A stretch of 64,000 bases of DNA from Craspedostauros australis (taxonomy: Eukaryota > Bacillariophyta > Bacillariophyceae > Mastogloiales > Achnanthaceae), in assembly GCA_026770025.1 (NCBI GenBank), contig JAMXDE010000034.1, positions 186,001-250,000 on the forward strand. Direction: 5' to 3'. Below the pieces are notes generated by a model. The model saw nothing but the letters and a program-made list of their open reading frames with translations, did not search any database and was not told where the DNA came from. The translations under genes were made by a program, and so were the position numbers. Positions 31,553 through 42,336 of the stretch are shown piece by piece. Every line of letters starts with the position of its first letter. The stretch's first letter is position 1.

Positions 31553-32995
31553 ATGAAGCCACCCTCAGATGCTGCACCAGCAGCTCGGGCGGCCCGTGGG
31601 GCGTTGATTGGCATTCTGTTGCTGGCGTCACAATGCTCGTCGTCAGAGGCATTCAGCAGCATGTCAAGGAGACGAGTCATCGGCCCATCATCGCCAACCA
31701 CCATCGCCAGCAGCAGGACTCCAGTTGACACGGCGATGAATGCCGACATCGCTTCCGGCATCCACGCTGATGTGCACGTTGGCAGCAATCCCAGGACGAT
31801 ACTAAAGTCGCCTGAGCAGAACGGTGATCTGACAGCAAGGATGGCGCTCGATGCAACTGACAGCATGTCGAAAGACAACGAGAACACGAAGCAGGACGCA
31901 GCGACTTCGTCAGTCGCACAAGGGCGCATTCTGCTCCTGGTCGTGGCGTTGCTCTACGGAACGTTGACCGTCTCGATGCGTTCGGTGTACGGCGCGCCGG
32001 ATCCGCCATCCGCATCGATGCTATCCGCGACGAGGGGTTGGCTGGCCGCATTCTGCTTCATCCCGCCGTTGTTGCTGTCTCGCAAAGATGCCAATACCGC
32101 AGGGCAGGTCGAAACAACAGCGGTGGAAACCCCAACGACAGAAACGGCAACGCAGACATCGTCGGGCGTGTGGAAGGCAGCGTTGGAATTGGCGGTGTGG
32201 AACTTCGGCGCGCAAGGTCTGCTGAGCATTGGCCTGCTGAGCACGGAGAGCGCAAGAGCGGCCTTCCTCACGCAAACGTCCGTCGTCATGACACCGTTGC
32301 TGTCCATGGCATCGGGGCAGTCGGTTCCCGGCACCGTGTGGGTTGGCTGCTTCCTCGCATTGATTGGCTTGGTGCTCCTATCCGGTGTGGGTGACATTTC
32401 GAACATCATGAGTGGCATTGGCGGTATTGGCGGCATGAGCAGTATTGGGAGCATGGACGGAATGGACAGTGCAGGTGGCATGGCAATGAGCATGTCCGTG
32501 GGAGATGGATTCGTTCTGGGCGGTGCTCTGTGCTGGTCGCTATACTTGTTCCGCCTGACGCAGCTTGCGTCGAACTTCAAGGAGGGTGACGAATTGTCGC
32601 TCCAGGCTGGCAAGACAAGCATCCTGGCAGTTCTGTACAGCGTCTGGGCGATATTCCCATTGATGACATCTGGCAGTGGTGACGCGATGCAGCTATCCTC
32701 CGGTATCGCCATGCTGGGTGGATGGGCGACCAACCCCATGGTTTGGTTGGTGCTGCTGTATTCCGCGCTCGGTCCAGGAACTGTGGCGGATGTCCTGCAA
32801 CAACAAGGGCAGAAGAAGGTACCATCGGCGACCGAGGCAAACATCCTGCTGAGTTTGGAACCGGTCTTCGCCGCACTGTGTGCATGGTCGCTGCTGGGAG
32901 AAACGCTGTCGATGCCGGAGACTTTTGGCGGAGCACTGATACTGTTGGCGGCGCTGGTATCCACAAAGGATGACGCAGCGCAGCAAAGTGACTGA
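31553..32995 (+). CDS. EamA/DMT-superfamily transporter, probable plastid membrane (480 aa)
   Basis: The ATG at 31553 (MKPPSDAAPAARAARGALIG) was chosen over an open upstream extension because it begins a signal peptide: a hydrophobic stretch GALIGILLLASQCSS, then SEAFSS, which gives the Ala-Phe step of bipartite plastid presequences in diatoms, followed by an Arg/Ser-rich transit-like part. From about residue 122 there are roughly ten membrane segments in two related halves (ILLLVVALLYGTLTVSMRSV ... LVLLYSALGPGTVADVLQQQ ... ILLSLEPVFAALCAWSLLGE), the two-EamA pattern of drug/metabolite transporters; the last half includes the typical E-P-V-F-A-A ... LLGE. A loop of Gly/Met/Ser repeats at about residues 285-312 is an unusual insertion. 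Substrate unknown; plastid phosphate-sugar transporters are distant relatives. Confidence 0.75.
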   Translation: MKPPSDAAPAARAARGALIGILLLASQCSSSEAFSSMSRRRVIGPSSPTTIASSRTPVDTAMNADIASGIHADVHVGSNPRTILKSPEQNGDLTARMALDATDSMSKDNENTKQDAATSSVAQGRILLLVVALLYGTLTVSMRSVYGAPDPPSASMLSATRGWLAAFCFIPPLLLSRKDANTAGQVETTAVETPTTETATQTSSGVWKAALELAVWNFGAQGLLSIGLLSTESARAAFLTQTSVVMTPLLSMASGQSVPGTVWVGCFLALIGLVLLSGVGDISNIMSGIGGIGGMSSIGSMDGMDSAGGMAMSMSVGDGFVLGGALCWSLYLFRLTQLASNFKEGDELSLQAGKTSILAVLYSVWAIFPLMTSGSGDAMQLSSGIAMLGGWATNPMVWLVLLYSALGPGTVADVLQQQGQKKVPSATEANILLSLEPVFAALCAWSLLGETLSMPETFGGALILLAALVSTKDDAAQQSD

Positions 32996-33524
32996 TTCGT
33001 TCATTGAGACTTACGCGTTGAGTGCTGGTGGATTGGTTGAAGACAAACACCAACGCAAGCAACACGGCAAGCGACAATGATGGGCTTCAACGGTGACTTC
33101 AACTGTGACCTCAACGAAGAAGATCGCCTCTTAAACGTGACGACTAAATATTTGGGTCACAGGGTTGCAATCGAATGCATATGGTATTCTCTATTATCAT
33201 CTCTTCTCTCTCTCCAGAGATGTAGGCGTAGTTTATCGCATGGCACAAGTACGGGGAGGCGCAGCGTGTTTTGAACTTCTGCATACTCTTTCAATCTACA
33301 ACGGCGATAGACAATTCCAAAGCAAGCTTACGAGTCGTCGTATTGAGAGTACTCTACTCTTTCTGTCTCTCTTGTGAGAGACTACGTACGGTCACTGTCT
33401 TTTGCTCCAGATCATCATCCTCATCGAACCAAGCTCCGTGATCCCGTCACATCTATCCTGCCCCACCATGTCTGCATGCCTTGCTTTGCCTGACGTTACC
33501 ATCCTGCGCCTTGACGACCGACTT
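32996..33524. other. Convergent spacer, no gene supported
   Basis: Lies between the 3' ends of the EamA gene (plus) and the YnfA-type gene (minus). Two CT/GA-rich segments occur near 33207-33222 and 33358-33380. Confidence 0.55.
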
Positions 33525-33944
33525 TCATCTCGGCCAAAACAACAACACCAACACGCCGACCAAAGAAATGCATCCCCCCACGATGTCCCCCAAATCCGGC
33601 CGATCCCCGTCCAACCCCCATGCCGCGAGGAAGGACAGCATGATGAAGAAGCCACCGTAGGCCGCGTAGATGCGCCCGAAGCTGTCGGTGGGTTGCAGGG
33701 TAGGGAGGAAACCGTAGATCACCAGCACGATGCTGCCGACAGCCGCCCACCACCACGGCTTGCGTTCCCGCATGGCCTTCCAGACGAGCCATCCGCCACC
33801 AATCTCAGCGGCGCCTGTCACGAAGAATAACAGGATGGCCTGCGTCACCGTGACGGCGTCCCACACGAAGTCGTCGTCATCGGCATCTTTGCTGCTGTTG
33901 GCATCTTCGGCGTTGGTCGCCAACGCTGTTGCGGCTTCCGCCAT
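33525..33944 (-). CDS. YnfA/UPF0060-family small membrane protein (139 aa)
   Basis: The ATG is at 33944. After about 25 acidic N-terminal residues the chain has four membrane segments: AILLFFVTGAAEIGGGWLVW, WAAVGSIVLVIYGFLPTL, the stretch FGRIYAAYGGFFIMLSFLAA, and DIVGGCISLVGVLVLLFWPR. The order and the residues A-E-I-G-G, L-Q-P, G-R-x-Y-A-A-Y-G-G, W-x-x-D-x-x-x-P-x-x-x-D and the final small-residue helix are those of the bacterial YnfA (UPF0060) family, proteins of about 108 aa related to small multidrug-resistance exporters. The length matches apart from the added N-terminus. In bacteria it is an inner-membrane protein, with efflux reported for some members. In a eukaryote it may be an old bacterial acquisition; there is no targeting peptide to tell the membrane. 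Confidence 0.85.
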   Translation of the reverse strand: MAEAATALATNAEDANSSKDADDDDFVWDAVTVTQAILLFFVTGAAEIGGGWLVWKAMRERKPWWWAAVGSIVLVIYGFLPTLQPTDSFGRIYAAYGGFFIMLSFLAAWGLDGDRPDLGDIVGGCISLVGVLVLLFWPR

Positions 33945-34509
33945 TGCAAATCAAACTGCGGCCGTCCTTTTGCACGATGCATGAATGAATGAATGAGTCA
34001 ACCAATCATTGATCATTGGTCACTGGTCGTTGCACTAATATGCACGCATACAATCAAGTCGCATGCTCTCTCATGCCATGGTCAAAAGGAGGAGGGGAAC
34101 CTGTGGTGGGTGGCCACAATTTGGCGGGGAAGTCGCGAGGTGTGGCGTGCCGAAGAACAAAAATGTGAGCTAGACGACTAACTGGACTCAACTTAGATGA
34201 AGTTTGTGGACATCTCGTGTGTGGAGGAAGTTTGCCCAAATCACATGCCCTTGGAGGTAGGTATGGTATTGCGCGTTCGAGGATGGTGCTTGGAGCGATA
34301 GATCCACCGAGCAACCACCATGGTACGATGAGCATAGCTCAGTACAAGCAGAGTGTTTCAAGATGAAGTATCAAGAGTATTGTTGTAAATTTAGGATATT
34401 GTGTGATGTATAAGTTGCGATAGCTTCGTCCCCCAATGCTCCTTGCGTAGTACGTTACAAAAGGAGAATCGTTTGTCAATATCATGTGTGGAGTAATATA
34501 CTATCCACC
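33945..34509. other. Spacer between YnfA and permease genes
   Basis: It contains a GAATGAAT run at 33983-33995 that fades into imperfect ATTGATC/ATTGGTC repeats up to about 34025. No gene is supported. Confidence 0.55.
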
Positions 34510-36439
34510 TCAAGCCTCCTTCAGCGTCATGTACACGCCGAGCGCGCCGATGAAGGCGCCCAAGGGCACAAAGGCGAGGTTCCACCGTGCCTTGCGGTAT
34601 TCCGCGCTGTCCTCACCCTTGGTCATCTTGATTATTTTGGTGTAGATGATGCTGGGGCAGATGTAGACGAGGTTGGAACCGAGGGCAGCGCCCGTGAGCC
34701 CGACGACGAGCGAGATGTCCTCGACGGTGCAGGAGACGGCCGTGACCAAGGCGAGGATGGCAGAGACGACCCAGAAGTGGCTGGAGTCCTTGGCGATCCA
34801 GTCCATGCCGAGGTCGGACGCCATGCCGACGATGGATTCGCGTGCTGCGCAGGCGACGAGGGGGAAGCCGAAGAGGATGCTGAAACCAGTGGCCAGACGT
34901 GCCATGGTGGAGAGGAAATCCTTGGGATGGTAATTGAGGAGGATGTTTCCGACGCAGACGTCTCCGAAGGTGTTGTAACCGGCCACCATGGCGACGACGT
35001 AGAGGGAGACGAGGACGGAGAAGGAGATGCGGACCATCTTGCGGAACTTCTTGCTGCTGGGTTTCGTGAGGCTGCGGTAGAAGGCCGGTGCGTTGTAGTG
35101 CGCCAGGTACGCCAATCCGAGATTGGATGCGAGGACGAGGGAGGTGAAGTTGATGCCCCAGAGCGACCTCATCTTGAAGGACGGTTTGTTGGCGAGGAGG
35201 GCATCGCCGACGACGAACTTGCCCGTGCCCAGGGCGTAGGTGCCGTCCAATTGGCGCAAGACGATGAAGACGACACTGTACATGATGGCGGCAAATCCCA
35301 AGGTGGAGGTGAAGGCGAGTGCGGAGAGGTCCTTGATAAGGCAGAGCGGGAGAAGAAGGACGGACGTGATGGCGAGGATGTTGGAGGTTCGGCCGTTCCA
35401 CTTGGCGGGGAGACCGGCTTCTGCGAGCAACGGGGTGAAGACATCGCCGAGGATGCCGCTGTAGATGACAGAACACGCCAAGCACATGATAGCGATCATG
35501 ACATCGACGACCCACTTGGACTTCTCGCCGATACTCTTGGCCCAGAGACCCTGCAAATCGAAAAATAAGGTCGATGGAGAGACGGGGACAAAGCGTGAGA
35601 ATGTATGTGCAGCGAAAATGAATGAAAATCGTCGAGTCTCGACGTATTCCACTTCAATGCTGTCCAATGTTGTGCACCGCAATGAAACGCACGCATCTGC
35701 AAACATGATGTACATCCAACAGCCGCAACAGCTACAACAGCTGCAACTCCTCGTCTCTCCTCCCTTCACACAGCCTCTGACGCACCTTAAAATCTTGTTC
35801 GCCCGTGATCTCGCAGGCCTCCCCGATGAGACAGAAGGTGTGGGAGCTGAGCAATCCTAGAATCGAGCAGATGAGAATGGCCGGAAGGAACCCCGTGCCC
35901 GACGCCATCCCTGCTGACAAGGTCAGCAATCCCGCGCCGGCAATGTTGTTGACGAGATTGAAGACCGCGGCCGCCATCGAGGAACCGCCGTTGGCGGAGT
36001 GGTCCTCGTCGCTCACGGTTGTGACAGGAGCAGCTGGCTCTGGTGCTATTGTCGTTGTTGTTGTTTCAGAAGCCGGTGCGCGACCGAACTTCACTTGGGC
36101 TCCGGCACGCAGCCCCAAAACCTTGCGGCGGATCGCCGGTGAGCCGATGCTGCTGGCATCGCTGTGGTCCTGCAGCAAGGAGACGAACTCTTGGTTGTCG
36201 GATGCATCGGATGCCGCAGTGCGTTCACGATCATGACGCAGAGATGCGAGTTCCAGCATTCTCGATGATGCGCGCGAATGAATGCGAGGCAAGGACCGCG
36301 ATCGGTCGGATGCCGTTGCTGCCACCGTAGCAGATGCAGCCGCGCTGACAATGGATGCAGGGCACGAGAGGAAGAGCCGGTGGGAGACGAGGATCACGAC
36401 GGCAAGGGCTCCGTTGCGGTGGAGGTTTGTGGCTGTCAT
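34510..36439 (-). CDS. AAAP-family amino-acid permease (SLC38-like), two exons (564 aa)
   Basis: Exon 1 is 36439-35786 and exon 2 is 35550-34510. The intron (35785-35551, 235 nt) starts GTGCGTCAGAG and ends TTTGCAG, phase 0, joining EITGEQDFK to GLWAKSIGEK. The joined chain has about eleven membrane segments. The first is AAAVFNLVNNIAGAGLLTLS, the classic N-x-x-x-G-A-G-L-L helix of amino acid/auxin permeases, followed by GTGFLPAILICSILGLLSSH; exon 2 starts with the TM3 region and continues through CSVIYSGILGDVF, LPLCLIKDLSAL and VAGYNTFGDV. Before the core lie about 125 residues with a hydrophobic start (MTATNLHRNGALAVVILVSH), perhaps a signal anchor, and a Thr/Ala/Pro-rich stretch. The start at 36439 was chosen because upstream in-frame sequence is low quality. 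Likely role: proton- or sodium-coupled amino-acid movement across the plasma membrane or vacuole. Confidence 0.85.
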
Positions 36440-37386
36440 GTTGTCGGCTCGGTGCTGTCGTATGGTCCACGGAGGTATGCTTGAGTAGCGCAAACAGGGG
36501 AGTGGAAAAGCGGGATTATTGGATGATGGCTCTGTGTTGGTTCGTCTCTCTCTTTCTTTCTGCTTTGCTTGCGTCGAAGTACGAGCACTCTGTTGGTTCG
36601 GTCCTCTTTTCGTCTTTAGATTGTATTCTTTCAGTTCCCTCTGCTTCACTTCGAAGTGGATACAACCAACGTTGTTGCTTTGGCAGAAGATGGATGGGCA
36701 CGATGGGTAAGGATGAGTACTAGAGCATGGATGGATGGCAGATGATGGATGGCTCTCGGCCTCAGATTGTGTGGGAATGAGCGATCTGGACATCACATGA
36801 CGGGAAACGTTGATGGCTCGCGATGCCGACTTGCGTGTGGAAGATCCGAACAACCGTGTTGAATGCGGTATCCACATCGGGTGTCAACGATTCGTTGGAC
36901 TATTTCACGTGATTCAACACTACTCGTGAAAGAAATAGTGTCACAAACTCGTGAACAACAAATGACGCTCAGTCACGAAAAATGGGCACAACAAATTCAA
37001 ATCGACGCGACAACGCGAACACCAGAATTCTTTGCCGTTGTTGGTGTTGCAGTTGGTGGATCATTGGTCACACTTTTCGCGCCTCTCAATGATCGCCGCT
37101 CTGGAGATGTTTGTGCATGACACCACACCAAACCACATCGCATTGCCATCCTCGCGCCATAACATCACAACAGCACCACGAAAACGCACTCGTCGAGCAT
37201 AGAACTTCTTCGAGGATACACTGACAGCGCAACCTACATACTCGTAGAGTGCGGCAGAAGAGACCGAGTCACCGTGTCAGCAGCAACGGGCCAGGCACTT
37301 CGTTCCTGTCCTGCACATACGACACCACTGCTGCTCCCGTTGTTCGCGAACTGACGCCATTTGCCCATCGACGCGATTGCATCAAG
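36440..37386. other. Divergent spacer, no gene supported
   Basis: The 5' flanks of the permease (minus) and the two-TM protein (plus). A GGATGGATGG run lies near 36726-36752. Open frames here (36863-37120 plus) have no recognisable features. Confidence 0.5.
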
Positions 37387-38487
37387 ATGGCGGAGAATGC
37401 ACAGACAATGACGCCGTCATCGCCACAAGCGCAAGCGGCGAACCAAGGAAGCAGCACTGCTATTTCAGACGAGGACGGAGGCCCAATTACTACTACTACG
37501 CAGCAGCCACCAACATCGATGTCGACGGGCAGTACGGTCACTGCAACAGAGCAAACCGCGTTGTCGGGCATTGGCGAAACAGGCAACTCCGAAACGCACG
37601 TCGCTGCACCAACGACAGCCACAGCCACAGATACTGCGGTTGCATCGATCCTACCACAGGCACAACCACAGGCACAACCACAGGCACCAGAACACAACGA
37701 CCAACCCAGCCAGTTGCAACCTCTGCAGGTGGAGACAGTGCCATCGACGGACAGCCAAGACGGTCTGCGCAAACAGCAGCAACAAGACGACTTCCGTGAT
37801 GAATTCGAACACCGCAACAAGGCCCAAACGGCGCAGATCGTGCACGTGGCGATGCTGATGCTGTTCGGACTCGTGATGCTGAGCATCCTGCTCGCATTGG
37901 TGGCGATCGCGCGGTACGGGCTCGTGGCCTTCGTGGGGTTGGGCGTGATGGTCGTTGTCGTGGCGGTCGTGGGCCTGACGTTGCACGGCGTGATGAATGA
38001 GCAGGATGCGAAATTGCGACCCATCCAGCGGCAGGTCAAGCACGGCATCGCGGGCATCCAGCAGTGGGTGGCGGATGAGGTGGAGGCCTTTCAGTCGGAG
38101 TGGCAGGAATATCAGCTGTTGCTGACCAATGGTGAAGTTGGAGTTGCAGGTGATGTCGGTGGTGCTGATGCGGATGATAATGACGTTGAAAGCAATGGCG
38201 CCGGTTACCATCAAATGGATGGAGATGATGAGGGTGGAAGGACTGGTGAGAGATCTTCTGCAGTCGGATCATCATCGACACAATACCAACAGCAGCAGGG
38301 CGGACACAAGAAGAAGAAGAAGAAAAAGAAGAGCATCCTTTTCAGAGCAATTCGGCCATTCCTGAGAGGAAGGAAGAAGTCATCATCGAAGAAGAAGAAG
38401 AAAGGAACGAAGAAGGCCGGACCTGATGCGATGAATGACACCAACGAGGTCGGCGCAACTTATCAGCCGCCAAACACCAGCGCGTAG
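37387..38487 (+). CDS. Unknown two-TM protein with Lys-rich tail (366 aa)
   Basis: The ATG at 37387 (MAENAQTMTPSS, in the context CAAGATGGC) is preferred; the frame is open upstream to a non-ATG position. Residues 1-150 are low complexity, rich in Thr, Gln, Ala and Pro, with a short repeat QAQPQAQPQAP. Residues about 156-210 hold two adjacent membrane helices (VAMLMLFGLVMLSILLALVA and AFVGLGVMVVVVAVVGLTLH). Then comes an amphipathic stretch (KHGIAGIQQWVADEVEAFQS), an acidic low-complexity part and a tail with two Lys runs (KKKKKKKKS, KSSSKKKKKGTKK). No known domain was recognised. The lack of a signal peptide suggests a hairpin membrane protein with both ends in the cytosol, and the basic tail could bind acidic lipid or nucleic acid. 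Both ideas are inference. Confidence 0.6.
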   Translation: MAENAQTMTPSSPQAQAANQGSSTAISDEDGGPITTTTQQPPTSMSTGSTVTATEQTALSGIGETGNSETHVAAPTTATATDTAVASILPQAQPQAQPQAPEHNDQPSQLQPLQVETVPSTDSQDGLRKQQQQDDFRDEFEHRNKAQTAQIVHVAMLMLFGLVMLSILLALVAIARYGLVAFVGLGVMVVVVAVVGLTLHGVMNEQDAKLRPIQRQVKHGIAGIQQWVADEVEAFQSEWQEYQLLLTNGEVGVAGDVGGADADDNDVESNGAGYHQMDGDDEGGRTGERSSAVGSSSTQYQQQQGGHKKKKKKKKSILFRAIRPFLRGRKKSSSKKKKKGTKKAGPDAMNDTNEVGATYQPPNTSA

Positions 38488-39830
38488 AATGTAGCGTAAT
38501 TAGTCGATGTTATTGGAGTTGTGGTTGAGGCTTGCCGTGCAAAAGTGGTTCTGCTTGTGTCGTGTGCGATCTGCGTATGCATGTATGTGTGTGTTTGAGA
38601 CAGTTGGATCACTTCTCCCACACTCTACAACAATCTTTCTCTCTGGAGAGAGGCAGCCAAAGCTCTTGCACTTCCATGTTTGCAACTGGAACACTGGATA
38701 CAATCGCAAAGCCGAACCAGAAGAGATGACCAAAGAGAACAACAGACAGCACCATCCGATGACAAGAAACGAGAAGCGAAGCGGCGTGTTGTTCGCAGCA
38801 TGCGCCCTTGCATCGCGCCCATGCGCTTGCGCTGCAGACACGCGCACATCACGCGCAACGCACGCGCGGACATCGAAATTCCCTTTTTGTGTGCTTCGTA
38901 TCACGCTGAAATGGAATTCCAGTTCGCCAAGGTGAAGAAGATTCCGTTTGGCGCCAACCAGATTGCGCAAAGAAAAGCGAAGAAGATTCCTCGACCATCA
39001 AGCACAGATCACATTCAACAAGGGGGAACAGAGAGAACAGAAACAAAGACATCATGGCTGCGCACAAAACAAGGCACAACAGACACAAGAGAGTGAAAAA
39101 CTACGCCGAAGCTGACATCCACAAAATCAAACGAGACGAGACCACCCAACTCAACTCAACTCCATCGGTACTCTGTTGTGAAGCAACTGTTGGTGCAGCT
39201 TGGCGCAACATCAACGAAGTTCATAGCGATACAGAGGACAGAGCAGTCAAGAAGACGATAGCAGCTGTAACAACAACGATCAGGCGCACCACGATACTGA
39301 AGGCGACGCGGAGCAGCGCAGTTGGTGACATCATCACAGGACTTCATTCCATCACAACAACAACACACCACAGAAAGTGACAGAAAAGGAGCGAAGGAAT
39401 CCACAGGAGATTGGTGACACCGCACAAGACATCAAGGACATCAAGGACGCCAGGACGTCAACACACGGATTGAGTCTGCCTCTTGAAGCACAGCAAAAGC
39501 GAGCTACTTGCAGAAGAAGAAACGAGAAACCCCGGCCAACCAAGAGACAACAATCAGGCCCACATCACCATACCATACTCGCACCAGCACTCGCTACTTC
39601 TCTACGCGCACGATACTGCGGCTCTATTGCTGTCATAGAGGTGTAATACCATACCATACCATACCATACCATACCATACAGCCCCGTCTGCAGCTCAATC
39701 CCATCCAACTCAGTCTGACTCATTTGCATTGGATTCGGTTCTACTATTCGATTCAATTCAATTGGAGTTTGGAGCTCTGCTTGCGTCATCAATACGAGTA
39801 TTCACACAAATTAAAACTCAAACGAAAAAG
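38488..39830. other. Spacer upstream of the CDF gene, no gene supported
   Basis: About 1.3 kb. It holds a CT/GA-rich palindrome near 38634-38650 (TTTCTCTCTGGAGAGAGG) and the ATACC repeat listed separately. Open frames on both strands look non-coding. Confidence 0.5.
39646..39679. repeat. (ATACC)n microsatellite
   Basis: Nearly seven exact copies of a 5-bp unit, about 150 bp before the CDF start codon and possibly in its leader. Confidence 0.9.
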
Positions 39831-41987
39831 ATGATTACGCGACGACCTGCAACGATCGCCATGGTGGCGTGCACCGTGCTTGTCTCCATGGACACAGCCG
39901 CTGCTCTGTCGCTCTCTTCCACTCAAATGCCATCTCAACTGCCATCTCAGAGGCAACCACAAATGCGGATGCAGATGAATACGCAATCGTGGTCGCAGGC
40001 ATCCCTCGCGCCTCGGCTATCGCACAGCTCCTTCTGCAATCGAAATCAAGCAAAGGCGTGTGCCTGGCGCCCACACGGCAACAACAGTGACAACAACAGC
40101 GGCAACAACAGTGGAAGCAGAAGCTCCCTCAACATGCACTTTGGCCACAGCCACAGCCACCATCACCACGAGCATGGCCACAGCCAAAGTCACGGCCATA
40201 GCCAAACTGACGGTCATGGCGGAGCCAGCGCAGCAGCAATCAAGGACCCCACCGCAGTGGCTCGCAAGCGCCGGTTCCAAGCGGCCCTCGTGCTTTTCTC
40301 GGCTCTCTGCACCCTGGGACCTGCTGCTGTGCTCAGAAATCGGTCGCTCACCAGCGCCAACTGGGGTGCCTTCGTCCTCACCTCCACTCTCCTTGCCGCC
40401 ATGGGCACCATCAAAGCGAGCGTCAAGTCGGGCATGGACAAGATGAAGCTCTGGAGGGATGGTCTCGTCAAGCATTCCCCAATGCAGCAGCAGATGCACA
40501 CCCACAGTCATAGTCACAATCATGGCCAATCTGCAACAGCTGCAGCTGCGGCAGCAACGCCATCGCAACAGTCATCCGGCAACGCCATGGCCGCAGGCAA
40601 CACCGATTCCAACGTCTGGAGCCGCATCTTCCGAACCAACAACGCGGCCGATCAGGTCACGTGGATCGGCGTCTTCATCAACCTCCTCCTCAGTGCTGGG
40701 AAATTCGCCGTGGGCATCACGTGTCATTCATCCGCGCTCATCGCCGATGCTGGTCACTCCCTCAGCGACCTCTTTTCAGACTTCGTCACCCTCTACAGCG
40801 TGCAGATCGCGCGTCTCCCACCTGACGATGATCATCCATACGGCCACGGAAAGTTCGAGGCCATCGGCAGTCTCTTCCTGGCGCTCACCCTTCTCGGCAC
40901 TGGCGTTTCCGTCGGCGCATTGGCGAACAAGGAGCTCTACTCCATCCTCCAGCTGCAGCGCGGGACCGCTGCCGCAACCACCACCGCTGCCGCATCCAAG
41001 CTCTTGCGCGTCCCCAAACCACCGGCGCTGCTCATGGCGGGTCTCTCCATCCTCTCCAAGGAATGGCTCTTCCGCATCACCAGGAAGGTAGGGGAGCGCA
41101 TCAACTCACAGGTCGTCATCGCCAACGCCTGGCACCATAGATCCGACGCGTACTCCAGCGTCCTCGCACTCATCAGCATCGGCTTTGCCATCGCCGTTCC
41201 CTCCCTCGTGTGGGCCGACGCCGCAGCGGGACTCCTTGTGGCCGGCATGATCTCACTCACCGGCATCGAAATCCTAGGCGAATCCATCAAGCAGCTGTCC
41301 GACAGCACCAACGAGGAGCTCACGCATCACGTGCACAAGGTCCTACAGGAGTCCGTCAACGACCCGGAGGACGACGTCGCGGCCATCAACCGCGTCCGCG
41401 CCAGACAGGTCGGATCCTCGGCCATCATCGACGTCCAGCTCGCCACCACCAAGGGACTCTCCGGTTCCGCCGTCCGCACCGTCGAGGAGCGCATCAAATC
41501 GAAGCTCTTTCGACGAGTTTCGGGACTCATGGATGCCGATGTGCGTGCGCAGCCTCTCATGTACGATCAGGAACTAGGCGCCGATGGAAAACCGCTCGAT
41601 GACCAGACCACGGCGGCCGGCGTCATTTGCCCGCTGCTATTGGAACGTGACGCATCATCGGTGCCGTCCTCCCTCGAAGTCCAGCAGATCGTCACGAACC
41701 AACTCGCCTCGGATGATCATGTCTCAGTGCAGAACGTCGTCGTCAACTACCACCACACTATCAACATCCACGTCGATGTCACTTTGCGCCTTTCGCCATC
41801 GCAATACATCACCATCGCGCAAGCCAAACGCAAGACGGACGATCTCAAGACCATGCTCGAGTCCACCTCCACGATACATTCCGCCAACATTTACCTCGAC
41901 ATGAGCAGCGATGACGAAGTCAGCAACAATATCACTGCAGCCAACGTGCAAATCAAGAATGGGGTCAAGGCACCCGTCGCGCCGTAA
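39831..41987 (+). CDS. Cation diffusion facilitator, zinc-type, with His-rich region (718 aa)
   Basis: The ATG at 39831 (MITRRPATIAMVACTVLVSM) starts a signal-peptide-like hydrophobic segment ending in TAALSLS. At about residues 103-130 is a His-rich stretch (HFGHSHSHHHHEHGHSQSHG), a cytosolic or lumenal metal trap; a second one (MHTHSHSHNHGQS) lies near residue 222. The CDF core starts at about residue 275 (VTWIGVFINLLLSAGKFAVG). Metal-site motifs are visible: HSLSD in TM2 and WHHRSD in TM5, the HxxxD/HxxxD combination typical of zinc transporters, plus DHPYGHGKFE between helices. After the six helices come a cytosolic ZT-dimer domain (AINRVRARQVGSSAIIDVQL) and a second region of similar layout (VQNVVVNYHHTINIHVDVTL), so the dimer domain appears doubled. 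Family length is usually 300-500 aa; the extra is N-terminal and this second domain. Likely job: moving zinc from the cytosol into an organelle. Confidence 0.85.
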   Translation: MITRRPATIAMVACTVLVSMDTAAALSLSSTQMPSQLPSQRQPQMRMQMNTQSWSQASLAPRLSHSSFCNRNQAKACAWRPHGNNSDNNSGNNSGSRSSLNMHFGHSHSHHHHEHGHSQSHGHSQTDGHGGASAAAIKDPTAVARKRRFQAALVLFSALCTLGPAAVLRNRSLTSANWGAFVLTSTLLAAMGTIKASVKSGMDKMKLWRDGLVKHSPMQQQMHTHSHSHNHGQSATAAAAAATPSQQSSGNAMAAGNTDSNVWSRIFRTNNAADQVTWIGVFINLLLSAGKFAVGITCHSSALIADAGHSLSDLFSDFVTLYSVQIARLPPDDDHPYGHGKFEAIGSLFLALTLLGTGVSVGALANKELYSILQLQRGTAAATTTAAASKLLRVPKPPALLMAGLSILSKEWLFRITRKVGERINSQVVIANAWHHRSDAYSSVLALISIGFAIAVPSLVWADAAAGLLVAGMISLTGIEILGESIKQLSDSTNEELTHHVHKVLQESVNDPEDDVAAINRVRARQVGSSAIIDVQLATTKGLSGSAVRTVEERIKSKLFRRVSGLMDADVRAQPLMYDQELGADGKPLDDQTTAAGVICPLLLERDASSVPSSLEVQQIVTNQLASDDHVSVQNVVVNYHHTINIHVDVTLRLSPSQYITIAQAKRKTDDLKTMLESTSTIHSANIYLDMSSDDEVSNNITAANVQIKNGVKAPVAP

Positions 41988-42336
41988 TCGGCTCAATTTC
42001 CAATCCATCCATCCATCCATCCATCCATTCAAAAGAATATTTCACTTCAACAGTACTATACTTCGATCACCGCACAGGTGCATAACGATAGAATACAATT
42101 TCACAATTACATCATTGCGCATTGTTTGCATACAAGAACAAGTCGAGTATGGCGCTCCACTTTGCACTTCGGCACGATAGAGTAGAGTCAAGCGCAATGT
42201 CGTGAAATGCAAAGAATGTATTAAGGCTTTCCTAATGTTTGTCTTGTTGTTGTTCTGGCACATCGTTACGTGCAATCATGTTCAATGGTGTACGAGGACA
42301 TGCATGCAGCGAGATAGCTTACCGCAATCGCATCTG
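41988..42336. other. Convergent spacer with (CATC)n
   Basis: Between the 3' ends of the CDF gene and the plastid membrane protein gene. A (CATC)n run of about 6 units is at 42003-42028. No gene is supported. Confidence 0.6.

Noticed and set aside
34486..35568. 360-codon plus-strand frame, Gly/Asp/Glu rich
   Set aside because: Antisense shadow of permease exon 2.
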